A stretch of DNA of 64,000 nucleotides from Sinohyriopsis cumingii (GCA_028554795.2 CM068832.1:82515680-82579679), one strand, 5' to 3'. Positions 29,380 to 39,690 are shown, counted from the stretch's first letter. The notes: a model not told the origin generated them from the sequence alone. Translations and numbers: made by a program.

Positions 29380-30190
29380 GCTCATTCTGATCTTGTTCTA
29401 GAAGGTCATATAAAATATGATTGAAATCGATAACTTGTCGTGTCTTTATTATTCTGTTCAATAATACCTACTTTCTTCAGCAGCTTCGTCAGCTGAAAAC
29501 CTGAACTTAGGATCTGCCATAAACTCGCGCTATCAAATCTAGCTGATGTTTGTGTCACTTAATTGTTCTTCCTTATCTTTAGTATCAACTTTTCTCCCTT
29601 ATTAATTAAAAACCCCATCAACATTATTAAACTTATCGATACTCTCCAGAGTGATAACATAGTTCCAACATATCAATCCATTCTAATGATGCCTTAATAA
29701 TATCAAGCGAAGTTTTTTCCAAGAGTATATATTGACGGACTACTGAGTATGCTACAGCAAGCTAAGATCTTCATTCAGTAATGCTATCAAGCGTTATTTT
29801 TTCGTCTACTAAAGGTTTACATTTAATTATTTCGGGATCTGAAAGAAAATAGTTATATTTTTAAAATCACTTTGAACACTGATTTGTTCGTTCGAGTTCT
29901 TTTTCCTTTGTATATGTTTTCGTTGCCTCTGGAAGCGTGTTTTCGTACATATGATCTATTGTATCCATATCATTAGCATAATTTGTTACAGTTTCTTCAT
30001 ACTTGTCGATATACTCGACAACTTTTTAAAAGATCTCTAGGATAAAATCGATGTTTAAAATGTTTCGCAAGTACAAGGTAAACATTCGCAAAAGTATCTA
30101 AAATATCAGCTTTTGCTAATACACCGTTAATGGCAGGTTTACGATGTTTCTATGTTTGCTTTCATTTATTTGTATTTTAATTTTGTTAAT
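29380..30190 (-). pseudogene. Frameshifted remnants of a minus-strand protein gene
   Basis: Several coding-like pieces follow each other in different frames. The clearest is 30,025-29,867 (53 codons), acidic, with YIDKYEETVTNYANDMDTI. Just upstream another frame reads DTFANVYLVLAKHFKHRFY (about 30,100-30,044). A third piece at about 29,550-29,410 reads LWQILSSGFQLTKLLKKVG. Together they look like one long protein with accumulated indels. No motif places it in a family. Confidence 0.45.
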
Positions 30191-30202
30191 AGTTTAATAG
30201 TT

Positions 30203-30437
30203 TCGGGGGGGGGCGAGTGGCCGAGTGGTCTAAAGCGCTCTCCGTTACGGATCATTGCTATCTCCCCTCTGTCTGCGTGGGTTCGAGTCTAGCTACTCGC
30301 GGGTCGGTGGTTCTTCCAGGGTTTTCCAGGGTTCTTCCTCCACCATTAATACTGGTTGCCATGCATAGCCTATCGTATGGTGAAAAATGGCGTTAAACCC
30401 CACAACAATAACAACAACAACAGCAACAGCAACAACC
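30203..30437 (+). mobile_element. tRNA-derived SINE, near-complete, inserted in the virus-derived element
   Basis: Starts after a run of G with box A GAGTGGCCGAGTGGTCTAAA, box B GGGTTCGAGTCT, the middle box GGGTCGGTGGTTCTTCC, the CCTCCACCATTAATACTGG box, GTTAAACCCCAC and a CAA/CAG-rich tail. Flanks ATAGTTTC and ATAGCTTC (one mismatch) look like the target duplication. It splits a minus-strand viral reading frame: the codons for CPFEEDLAGERQKEISMVEY (30,509-30,450) lie right next to the insertion. Confidence 0.9.
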
Positions 30438-30439
30438 AT

Positions 30440-30530
30440 AGCTTCTAGACGATATTCCACCATACTTATCTCTTTCTGACGCTCTCCTGCTAAATCTTCT
30501 TCAAATGGGCAAGTCATTTTTGTTTCACTT
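30440..30530 (-). pseudogene. Minus-strand viral-element fragment cut by the SINE
   Basis: The frame starting with ATG at 30,517 (MTCPFEEDLAGER...) reads as coding for about 27 codons and then enters the SINE. Upstream pieces at about 30,750-30,560 in two other frames (ELGLDYNDVETVLAVNGET; then IEAHTALYALTKSKHE) belong to the same decayed gene. No family recognised. Confidence 0.45.
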
Positions 30531-30833
30531 AAGCGTTATCAAGATTTTTGTATTAGTTTGTTAAATTTATTCTTATCCTTCAGGTGCTACTCGTGTTTCG
30601 ATTTTGTCAATGCGTATAATGCAGTATGAGCTTCAATATCACTTTAATTTTGGGTCGATGTCACAAGTACACAATAAACTGTTGTTAATGCTTTCAGAAT
30701 CAGATGTTTCACCATTTACTGCCAGAACAGTTTCAACATCATTATAATCCAGTCCAAGTTCTCTTTAGAATCATGGTCTAGCAAAAAGGTCACGAATTGT
30801 AACAGTTTTACTTAATACAAGGTTCTTTCATCG

Positions 30834-31175
30834 TCACTCCATATTTTTATGCTGAGTGCCTTTTGTTTTGTCAGCAAACGTTCTTCTGTTTACGCTTTTG
30901 CCACGATAAATCGTCAGAGCATTGTCACGAATAAACTCAAGTGTAGTGTTAGGAAGACGCTCCTCTAGCTGTTTCTTCATAGCTGTATTTGAGCAATAAC
31001 TAACAAATACGTCATACCGATCTAAAATTTCTCATCTGCTCAGAAGCAATGCGCGAACTGACTGATAGTTTAACCATTTGTCTGAAAACTCGTCATATCT
31101 GTCGTCGTGTTTTAGACTGTGCAGATCAGCATCTACTTTTGACTGAACTGGTGGAATGTTACTCTTTCCAGAGCT
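30834..31175 (-). pseudogene. Unrecognised conserved-looking protein with one nonsense codon
   Basis: One frame of 114 codons from just after a TAA at 31,178 to a TGA at 30,834, with a single in-frame TGA at 31,034-31,032. It has no early ATG, so the true start is lost. It shows a charged N-terminal part (VDADLHSLKHDDRYDEF), then RYDVFVSYCSNTAMKKQL, then EFIRDNALTIYRGKSVNRR. The last stretch looks like a nucleic-acid-interaction or structural segment but I know no family. It sits immediately downstream of the tail-fibre-like gene on the same strand. Confidence 0.5.
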
Positions 31176-31289
31176 TTATATCCGAGATAAGATTAAAAAC
31201 AAAACATACCACTATTGGTAAACGTCAACTATAGGATTCCTCTTTATTTTGTTGTTTACACTAAATAATCCAACAAGAATATTTCAGAA

Positions 31290-31976
31290 GTCGTTAAAAC
31301 AGGATTGAATGGTTCCGCATTTGTACAAAAGATTTTGAGCCACTTGTACGTATGTAATTTTGATGCTGTGTCAAGGGTAAAGCTGGTCCAATTTAAACTT
31401 CAACAGCATTATATACTGTTATAAAATTATGGTCTTCATTAGATCCATCTAATCACTGTTTAGAAATGCATCCGGATTCTGGTGATGTTCAACCTCGCAG
31501 CTGAAAATTCCACATTTCAATTGCAGAAGGAAGTGTTATCTTAATCCGCAATTCGTGTCAAGACCACTTGATGCCCACTCCATTCCAACATTGTTCACAA
31601 AAAACATAAGTAGGCATAAGTAGGCTTGTTTCCCGGACAGCTTGATGATGCTGTTGCAACAAACCCCAATCGACTATTAGTAGCGTCAAATAAATGTAGT
31701 ATAAATCCAACTATTTTTTATTTTCTTTATTCAACCGCCGACAGTAAGAGAATAAGCATACGTTTCATTGATACTTATTCGTACTGCAGATGATATCACT
31801 TTATTGTTAAGACTTTCTGTCATAATATCTCCGCTTTTCATTACGTTTTGACTACTTACCTTATTTAGCTGGTTCATACTAACAGCTTGAGTTGTATCAC
31901 TTCCAGCAAACGAATAATCAAGTTCCAAGTTCAAAATGTTCTTGCCGGACATTTCAAGATCTCCTATTATTGTCAC
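31290..31976 (-). pseudogene. Phage-tail-fibre-like protein, broken
   Basis: The frame begins with ATG at 31,976 and reads GDLEMSGKNILNLELDYSF early on, the GD(I/L)-M-(G)-K-I-NL repeat known from tail-fibre and receptor-binding proteins of phages and of some large animal DNA elements. The open frame ends at 31,731. Coding continues in shifted frames: a segment with DATNSRLGFVATA (about 31,690), then ITLPSAIEMWNFQLRG (about 31,540) and LDGSNEDHNF (about 31,450), resembling a C-terminal beta-rich binding domain. At least four stops or indels make it dead. The role is inferred: an attachment protein of the ancestral virus-like element. Confidence 0.6.
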
Positions 31977-32237
31977 CAGATTTACTTACATAAATATTTT
32001 ATTGTATTTTTCTGGCTTTTATTAATGTACCCTCTCCATTTCCAACTAAAATTCTAAACTTTGTGTAATAGTTCATTCTATTCATCTTGTCTGATAAAAT
32101 TCTGGATAACATTCATCAAAATATTGTCTGATAAAATGTAGTTTTCTCAACTTACAGAGTCTGATAAAATGAATGTTCGATATTGTCTGATGACATATAA
32201 TTTAGTTTAAATCCATATAGAATGAGCATTATTAACT

Positions 32238-32720
32238 TTGATGCAAAAATACCTTATCGAACATCAGCATAGTCAAATAGTTGAAGGTACTGACTCTGCA
32301 AAAACGAACTTGTCAATGAATATATTGTGTAAGATTTTTCTGAACTATGACAAAGTTTATATTTACATGCTTAATTTGTTGCAAGATAGGTACGAATTGC
32401 TCATCGAAAATACAAGGAAAAACTAAAATAAATACTTGGTGCAAAGGAAGATATTTTTTTTATTAGAAGACAACCGGAAGATGTTGCTGTTGCTCAGGTC
32501 CATTTGAACGACCATAAGATTATATTATTTGACGACAGTTCCCTGAGCAACCACGAAATGGTCGGGATTAAATCACATTAATAATTGTTAGAGAACTGGA
32601 AATGCAATGCAATTTACCTTCCGCAAGGGTTTTGTAACGTCAGTCATTTTATCAGGAGAAACTCGTGCGTTTTATACTATTTCCTGGCATTGACAATACC
32701 GACTTCCAGAATATAGCATG
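32238..32720 (+). pseudogene. Genome-packaging ATPase (A32/FtsK-HerA-like), broken
   Basis: The first open frame (32,238-32,426) carries a P-loop-like GTDSAKTN at 32,286-32,309, in which the usual glycine before Lys is Ala, followed by a strand reading YDKVYIYM. In a second frame the Walker B region KIILFDDS lies at 32,516-32,539. After two stops, a segment with AIYLPQGF and FIRRNS (about 32,615-32,670) matches the glutamine sensor and arginine region of A32-type packaging ATPases. In the family this enzyme pumps DNA into the capsid. Neighbouring capsid-like remnants support the call. Frameshifts, stops and the altered P-loop show it is inactive. Confidence 0.65.
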
Positions 32721-32936
32721 AGGGTTATGTGTGGATGTCTCAAGAAATAAATTTGTTGAGCTTTAACATAAAGCAACAAGCAGAGGCCAACACGGATGCT
32801 ATGTGTTTGACAGATTCGCAACTGATCGTAGGCGTATATTTTGCTGTGGTAAAGACGAGTTCTTGCTTAAAGATTAATCTAACACTTTGCTTACTACGGC
32901 GACTAGCCAAATAATAATGTAACAGAATGCTATAAA

Positions 32937-33368
32937 ATGGACCCTAAGAAAATTGAACTTCTAAATAATGTGTTTGGGACAATAGCCGCATTTAAGACAC
33001 AATTTGAAGAAGCACGATTCGGACAACAACAAACTGCAGAGAAAACTGAAAGACTTTATAAACCAGTAACTGAAGCAGTGCTCGGTAAACAACTGGGTAT
33101 TGCAACTTTATCATCAGAAGATCTGGAACAGTTGAAAGAAAGAAAAAAATCTGTGAGACACTATTGAAGAAAAGCAGCAACAAGCTCCAAAACAAATTTA
33201 AAAACAATCGGAAAATCAGATGAAACCCAACGTGAAATGATACAAAATATTGATGTGCAGTGGATATAAGATGAAGAAGAAAACCAAAAATTGCTAGAGA
33301 AAAAAGAGAGGCACAACGAGAAAAAAAGTAATGCGCAAAAAATCAACTTTTTGCATATATATTGATTC

Positions 33369-33464
<96 letters not shown>

Positions 33465-33640
33465 TCGATGATGAATTATTTGTAGAACCATTGTTTGTAT
33501 TAATTATTTTTTTTAGAAAGCGAAAGATGATGACAGGAATAAAATCATCAATGAAATAGAAACTATAAGTACAAATAATGAGAGCGCCACTCATGATATG
33601 GAATCAGCTAATCAAGAAGAAGCAAGAAATTTATATAAAA
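32937..33640 (+). pseudogene. Charged coiled-coil protein of the virus-derived element, broken
   Basis: The open frame (32,937-33,167) encodes a 76-residue helical, Glu/Gln/Lys-rich protein with EKTERLYKPVTEAVLGK in its middle. The same frame continues past TGA with SDETQREMIQNIDVQ, past a TAA (about 33,270) with an acidic/basic stretch, to a TGA near 33,363. A (TA)n expansion then interrupts, and a further acidic segment (KAKDDDRNKIINEIE) runs from about 33,518 to a TGA near 33,643. I associate proteins of this type, with a central KP(V/I)TEA-like phrase, with large virus-like elements of invertebrates; the function is unknown. It sits between the ATPase and the minor-capsid-like remnant. 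Confidence 0.5.
33369..33461. repeat. (TA)n microsatellite
   Basis: About 90 bp of pure TA repeat that lies inside the coiled-coil pseudogene. Long repeat-coded frames across it on the minus strand are artefacts. Confidence 0.95.
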
Positions 33641-34065
33641 AATACTGAACAGTATTATTTAAGGTACTTATATTAAGATTATTGGGTAAATAATAAAGGG
33701 GAAAATAATTTACTGAGGGTAGACATAAGTTACGAACACTTGGAGGAACACTTAACGAGAGAAGAGTAAATAAAAACAGGCTTTGGTATTAAAATATTTT
33801 TCTAAATAAGTGAAATTAAATGAACAATTGCTGCTTATTTTATCAAAAGGACTTGGAAACGTCAGCAGAGAAATCGACAATTAAATTGTTGAAATTTTAG
33901 ATCATTGCCGATCGATCGGATCTCTAATATAGACGAATAGTTTGTGCTGGATAACGATTTGATCTAGTCCGAGAGTACATTTTGACAGGCAAAGTTTTAT
34001 ATATTAACTGTTATAATAATAGTTTAAACAGCGTTGTTACTCGATTAATATCACGCTACAGCTGA

Positions 34066-34729
34066 CAGCACGAACCTTTTGTTACGTATATCTCGCCAAT
34101 CGAACTTGGTCCGAATCAGCTATATAAAATAGGATTCGTTTCAGCTACTGCTTGGTATGCGATGGTCAAGATAAACACCGTGGACAAAGATGATTTTACG
34201 TTTCATTCTGGAGTTTGGACTTCGGTCAGGATACCGCAAGATGCTTACAACATAATATATTTAAACAAGATTATATAACTGATAATTTTTATCTATAACA
34301 CATTTCGAGCAAAGATCACGGTAAGAATAATATTCTTGTTGGTTTTAGCAAACACAACATCATCGGATCAGTACTCTGATTTAAAAAACAGCAGCTGTTG
34401 ATGTTGCTTCAATTTTATATGAGGATGAGTCTCTTGTCAACATCACAGACGTAAACACAATTCTGATATATTGGTCAATTGCGATGGGAAGCAGAAGGCA
34501 TACAATTTATAATTTTAGTCCTGAAGTTCCGCCAGGCTTGTTAATGAAGGGTACTCATAGACAGATTATATATTATCCAATTAGCGTTGACAGTCAGATT
34601 TCGGCTATTACAATGACAATGACCGCACAGTCTAATCTTACTTACGAATTTTTAACCTACCACCTGAACTTAAGATTGCAGGTTCTAGCACCCAGTAATC
34701 AGCTTGATCACCAAACGTTTATCTAACGA
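34066..34729 (+). pseudogene. Minor-capsid-like protein of the virus-derived element, broken
   Basis: A 70-codon frame (34,066-34,278) without start codon shows HEPFVTYISPIELGPNQLYK and ends in RIPQDAYNIIYLNKII before a TAA. Short pieces in two frames follow (ILVGFSKHNIIGSVL near 34,340). The last frame (34,484-34,729) has SRRHTIYNFSPEVPPG and then a beta-rich end (SQISAITMTMTAQSN ... LRLQV). This layout, an alternating beta-strand N-part with a C-terminal FSP-V-PPG turn, belongs to a family of uncharacterised proteins common in metazoan genomes next to double-jelly-roll capsid-like genes. I infer a vertex or minor capsid role. Stops and at least two shifts make it dead. Confidence 0.55.
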
Positions 34730-35025
34730 TTCAGATAAATAATGAAGCAATAAAATATGTATCGGCAAAAGATGGTATGTTACTTCGGAAACAATTTCTC
34801 AAAATAGTTGAAAATAAAGTAGCTCCTGTCGTAATATATGCATCAACACATTTGCAATAGGAGCCGCATCACCAGCAAAGAACGCTGTCGGACAAAAGAT
34901 CGCTAAGATCGCTGGTAATCTCGAAGGCGTACTACCCGCTTCTCAACAAACGATAAATTAGGCTATTTTGTTAAAATCGCGTCAACTTCAGAATCAGCAA
35001 GAGCTATGATGAAAACAACAAGGAA
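34730..35025 (+). pseudogene. Small unrecognised virus-element frames
   Basis: Two overlapping frames look coding. One reads IKYVSAKDGMLLRKQFLK and ends at TAG near 34,858. The other, from about 34,830 to TAG near 34,960, is Ala/Gly-rich with FAIGAASPAKNAVGQKIAK. A single one-base shift would join them, but this is inference. Small Ala/Gly-rich hydrophobic proteins accompany capsid genes in this element class; the role is unknown. Confidence 0.4.
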
Positions 35026-35083
35026 AATGTTATCTAATACATTCTAAGAAATTGATCAAACCTGGTTATACGTGCCAGACTAA

Positions 35084-36060
35084 AACCCGACATTGCAGCT
35101 TTCTAGCAACAGAGCTTCGAAATTGTATCCAGAGAACAACAAAATGATGTCAATCAATAATTTTCTTGAGTTAACAGAGGAAATACCAACAGACGACTCA
35201 TCAACAGAGTTCGAGTAAGTAAAATATCCAGACGAAAGTTCAAACGAGCCTAATGAGATGGGCCAGTGTACATTTAATGCACGTGCTGAAGATATATTTG
35301 TGCTGCCGCATAAAGCTGTTCTCGCAATAGAATTCTAATAACTGTATTTGTAGATTTTGCTCCTGTTGTTGAAATTGCGCTTATTACGAACCTCTGGAGT
35401 TTTTTTAGGAAGCGTTGGTATTCAACTCGTCAATCACACTGTGGAAAATATTTCCATGCATTTGCCAGTTGCTAGAACCATTTTGAATATAGTGTCGTTC
35501 AGTAAAGATTACTCGAGAAGCATCGTAAGGATACAGGACTGCTGATGCATCTGATTTACTGAGAGTTGCTACAGCATCAGCTGAGGGTGCTAACCACGCC
35601 GAGACTAGTGCTACTATTATTGCGTTTTTAGTTCTGCTTCAGGCTCAGTATGCAACAGTTCCCTCAGCTGATAATGCAGAAGGAAATACTATAAAAACGA
35701 TAATAGCTCTTTGTAATACGATTCTAATTACCCCTCTATGTGCTGCAGCTAACACAGATTCTATACTCGGAAAAACGCAATATATTATTCCAATGATCAA
35801 CGCTCGATCTTACAAAGAAGTTTAAGCTAAAGACGATATGTTATAGATAGTTCAAATCAAGCTAAATGATGTTTCCGTTAAGTATAATATTTGCTTTTTG
35901 TAGGATTTATGACAAGGTATTTCGTGGCTTGAAACACACGCTTATTATTACATGCTCATTTTTGTCACCGTTACGTTTACATTCTCAGAATGGTGCAGTA
36001 TGTTACGATATTGAACACCTTCATTTTGCACGACACGTGTGCCTAAAGATAGTGTAATAT
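35084..36060 (+). pseudogene. Double-jelly-roll major-capsid-like protein, broken
   Basis: The first frame (35,084-35,338) has one TAA at 35,216 and contains NFLELTEEIPTD and then EDIFVLPHKAVLAIEF, the N-terminal strand pattern of the double jelly-roll-like family. A next frame (35,357-35,545) reads NHTVENISMHLPVARTILN. A third (about 35,545-35,830) is Ala-rich, with QAQYATVPSADNAEG. The best-preserved family signature is in 35,866-36,057: FPLSIIFAFCRIYDKVF and GLKHTLII. In the family these proteins build icosahedral capsids of Polinton/adintovirus-like agents. The copy has at least five disruptions and is not functional. Confidence 0.6.
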
Positions 36061-36065
36061 ATTAG

Positions 36066-36461
36066 GAACTACTTTATAAACAAACCATCTACACGTGTGT
36101 GGTAGACGCTTTATGTTTTGGTGAAAGTACTGACGATATCGTTAACAATATGGACGAGTTCACGGAATCAGAAACGAACCTATCAAAGAAACAAACAAAA
36201 GCAATATCAGCAACAAACGATGTAGAAGCAGTAATTGAAAATACCGATCTGGTGATTCAAACAGTTGTTTAGGAGAATATCCATATCTTTATGCAGATAG
36301 TGTGGTAAAGACTACGATGAGTGCTCCCTAGGATCTAGCAAACTATATTATATTCAACCATACTGAGGCCAAAGGCTATCACATATCTATCAGAGGCGTA
36401 TCACTTTACAAGTCTGTGAAAATACTAGGTTCGAGAAAAAAAGTATATAAATGTTTTTGAT
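36066..36461 (+). pseudogene. Two overlapping viral-element frames, unrecognised
   Basis: Frame one (36,066-36,272, 68 codons) is acidic, with FGESTDDIVNNMDEFTESE. Frame two runs from about 36,223 to a TGA near 36,461, with one in-frame TAG near 36,329, and reads GEYPYLYADSVVKTTM then EAKGYHISIRGVSLYKS. They overlap by about 45 bases in different frames, so they may be one protein with a shift or two genes. No family recognised. A further coding-like piece (SIDETHRKVQVIAEVPLIAR) lies at about 36,575-36,640. Confidence 0.4.
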
Positions 36462-36699
36462 AGGAAACTAAAAGCCTAAAGCCCAATAATCCAAGACGAC
36501 GAAAATGTATTATTTTCGCAGCGTAAAAGCTTTTTTTCAATTTTCTATGTGCAATTGTTTTGATAAAATGTTAGGCTCTCGATAGACGAAACACACCGTA
36601 AGGTACAGGTAATAGCTGAGGTTCCTCTAATAGCAAGATAAAAGTGACAGGACATAAAAATGTTTTCTGTAGCTGGTAAAAAGAATGGTAATAAATAGA

Positions 36700-37165
36700 C
36701 TTACATTTTTGCGTTTTGACTTTCCTCTAAATGTCCTTTCTTAGCTAGTTCTTCCAATCCGAGATATGTGTCCTGCAAAACCTGCTACACAACGAAACTG
36801 TACTGAAATTTCGAGTAGGCTACTCCATATGAAATCCATTCCCCTCACTGCACCCAATAGTATAGTCCCTCATAATCAGAAAAATATAATTGATTTGGAT
36901 CAAAAAAGAAACAAAATTCATGCGCTTTCATTAATAATATGGCTCTAAATTTCAGTTTTAAGTAGACCAAAACGACATTTCGAATTGAAATTGATGTACA
37001 GTGCGGGACTAAGTTGAATGTTGCTGAGCAGAGCTATGTGCTCATGAATACTATTATAATGTATTGATGAATCTACGGTTGTGAATCTATTTTGGAAAAA
37101 AGCATACATTCAATTATATTTTTTGTAATGCCTTAGGTAGTTAAACAAAATGAGCATATGATACA
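36700..37165. other. No recognisable gene
   Basis: AT-rich sequence between the plus-strand capsid remnants and the minus-strand remnant to the right. A 60-codon plus frame (36,766-36,948) matches nothing known to me. Confidence 0.3.
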
Positions 37166-37170
37166 AAAGG

Positions 37171-38086
37171 TTACTGCATTTGCATAGGAAAAATGAATTC
37201 AATTTTGTTCTGAAAAATACTACACTCCGAAGGGCCGTAAAGTATTTTCAGAAACACTCGTCCATATTTTCCAATACTAAGGCAGTAACTTAATTTTTTT
37301 GACAGAGCATATCCGAACGACTGTCTGATAAGAACTGCTGGTACTGCAGCTCCAGATGTTGGTGACGACAAAAAGACAACGCGTATGCACTAATAACATA
37401 TGACAGATTCTTGACACTTAACGTTTTAAAAGGTAGAAGGAGCATGAAAGTGTGAGTGACGTCTACCATTGTTTCGCAAGAATGAAGTATATCTATCATA
37501 TAAGTACGTTTATCAGAAGCACAAGCTTGCACAAGGCGCTGCAAACATACTAGCGGTTTCAATTAAGATTTCGGAACCTCACGAGGTCAACGCGTACGAA
37601 CAATATTACTTTTGACACCAACTCATATTCACAAATTTTAGCAAGATAAAAACATTTCATGCTAGATTCATAAGCAGCACAAGTCACTGCCATGTCGAGA
37701 TCGCAAGGAATCTACAGTAGTGTTCTATACCTGCACTTGCAACTATCGCAAGAACAATATTACCAAAGATACTTCCAATGCTTAGAACACCAGGTATTGC
37801 TGCAGCATCAGGCGCTGTTTTAGGCGCGAGAAATAAAGCGGTACAAAGGAACGGAGTCCTGAGATGAAATTAAAATTGAGTTGAAATTTATTTTCTGCTT
37901 TCATTAAAAACTGCTTTTGCCAGCTCGCTTAATCGCAACATTATACTCTGATGCTGGTTGATTCTCTAAGTAGGTAAAACAATTTTGAGAAATCATCATA
38001 CTCTCAAGTAAAGATTGGCAAAACCTAATACAATAATGAGTGTAAAAGCAAGACCCAGCTAATTCATAACAAAAACGAGAGAGCAA
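37171..38086 (-). pseudogene. Minus-strand remnant with Gly/Ala-rich hydrophobic segment
   Basis: Coding-like pieces run on the minus strand in shifting frames: 38,086-37,904 (60 codons, with ENQPASEYNVAIKRAGK), about 37,825-37,690 with AIPGVLSIGSIFGNIVLAIV, a membrane-like segment, and 37,562-37,290 (90 codons, KRTYMIDILHSCETMVD) overlapping 37,371-37,171 (RQSFGYALSKKLSYCLSIG). They converge on the capsid-like genes. The hydrophobic stretch resembles small accessory proteins found beside capsid genes in such elements, but a family cannot be named. Confidence 0.4.
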
Positions 38087-38089
38087 GAA

Positions 38090-38722
38090 AATGTTCTGGA
38101 CTCATCCAAAATAAGATGAAAATAAGTCGAAACGTTTATCTAATGTTAGTAACATCAGCTATGCATGTTGGAGAATCATCGTCAATTAAAATCGAAAACC
38201 ACTTTAGTCCAAACACAGGCCTTTGTAATTCTACCACTGCAAGGTTGACAATGTATTTTCTATGTGGATTGGAATGTAGAATAAATATTATTCATTATTA
38301 TTTTTCAATGCCACCCAAACTATTTTTAAACTTGTACATTGACTAAAAAAATTACTCAAAATAAAACGAAAACTCTTTTTATTTTTTGATGTCTTCTTGT
38401 GAAAAGGTCATGAGCAAAAATACATCACTTTGCTGAAATTTTGAAGTTTGCTAAGAAATATGAGAACCAAGTTTGAGTCAAAAAGTCTTAGACTTGTAAT
38501 TATAGAAAGACTGCTCTTTCATATTTTTTTTTACAAAAACCACAGTGTGTACAATTTGTGCTATATTAAGTCTACAGTGATATCTTCTGGATTACTCTGG
38601 AACTACCGTCCTTACAGGAAATGCTACTATGGCTGATGGTTAATTTACACTCATTCTTTTAGGATTCTTCAATATAACTAAAAGACATAAAAACGAACTT
38701 TGTTCTGTGCCCCAAAAACATA
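38090..38722. other. No recognisable gene
   Basis: AT-rich. Short plus-strand frames (38,116-38,346 and 38,448-38,636) show no motif or splice context. The right end of the virus-derived element probably falls here. Confidence 0.3.
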
Positions 38723-38919
<197 letters not shown>

Positions 38920-39690
38920 AGTTTCTGTCGTTTTCTTCCATTTCCTCTGAGCTTCTGACATTTTTATTAAAGTGATAGAATTTCAAATGCCTGGAGTTAA
39001 AGTTGGCCTAATTCAACTGAATCATATATGAGAAGTTGTTTGATTATATACAATGTTAGTAATTGAAGCCATAATTGTGGGTGGATCAGAATAAATTGTT
39101 AAAAATTTGAAAGCCCTTTATTCAATGATGTTGTTTGTAAATTTAAATGCTACTGTTTTCACTTTCCGGAGAAGTCATTTTACTTTGTATGTATTTGTAG
39201 AAAAGGGGGCTAAATATGATGGTAATTCATAATCATTTGCACACATTTGAAATGATTAAATTTATACTGAGATGCTGTACAATTTGATGAAATATTGTTC
39301 AGTAGTTTCTGTGAAATTACTTATAGATGCTTTCTTTTGCTGATAGTATTAGTTCAAGCAGATCAGCATAATATGAATCATTCTTGAAGATCTGTTATAC
39401 ATAATATGAGTAGAGACATGCACGTGTAATGGTGATACTAAAATAATATCTGTAAATTTATGTGCAAAATGTTCTAGAGGCGATCAAAAGAATACATGAA
39501 TGATAATTGCACATAGCATATGTCCAAAAGAGGACGCACAATAGATGAAGTATCATGCCATAAACATTATGGTTAGCTAATTCATTTAACATAGCATCTT
39601 TATTGTCTGACATTGACACTTTGCATTTGAACACAAGACCCAGCGAGATTATTCTAACTTCAAAAGGTGAAATCCATTTGCGGTTACTCA
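38920..39690. other. No recognisable gene
   Basis: AT-rich sequence. The minus-strand frame at 39,458-39,745 overlaps the 3' end of the DIRS-like remnant and is not convincing on its own. Confidence 0.3.

Larger units (their letters stand above)
28013..38086. mobile_element. Decayed Polinton/adintovirus-like element (minimum extent)
   Basis: About 10 kb whose coding-like segments are confined to one minus block (31,976-28,833), one plus block (32,238-36,640) and a right-hand minus block (38,086-37,171). The plus block contains, in order, packaging ATPase, coiled-coil, minor-capsid-like and double-jelly-roll capsid-like remnants, a morphogenesis set typical of Polinton/adintovirus-type elements. 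The minus block starts with a tail-fibre-like gene. Missing: protein-primed DNA polymerase, integrase, maturation protease and terminal inverted repeats, so the boundaries are uncertain and the copy may be truncated. A SINE at 30.2 kb and a TA expansion at 33.4 kb postdate it. It is certainly inactive. Confidence 0.6.

Noticed and set aside
30203..30290. tRNA-Ser/Leu-like gene with box A and box B
   Set aside because: The segment continues into a shared SINE body and (CAA)n tail and is present in many copies, so it is a SINE head, not a tRNA gene.
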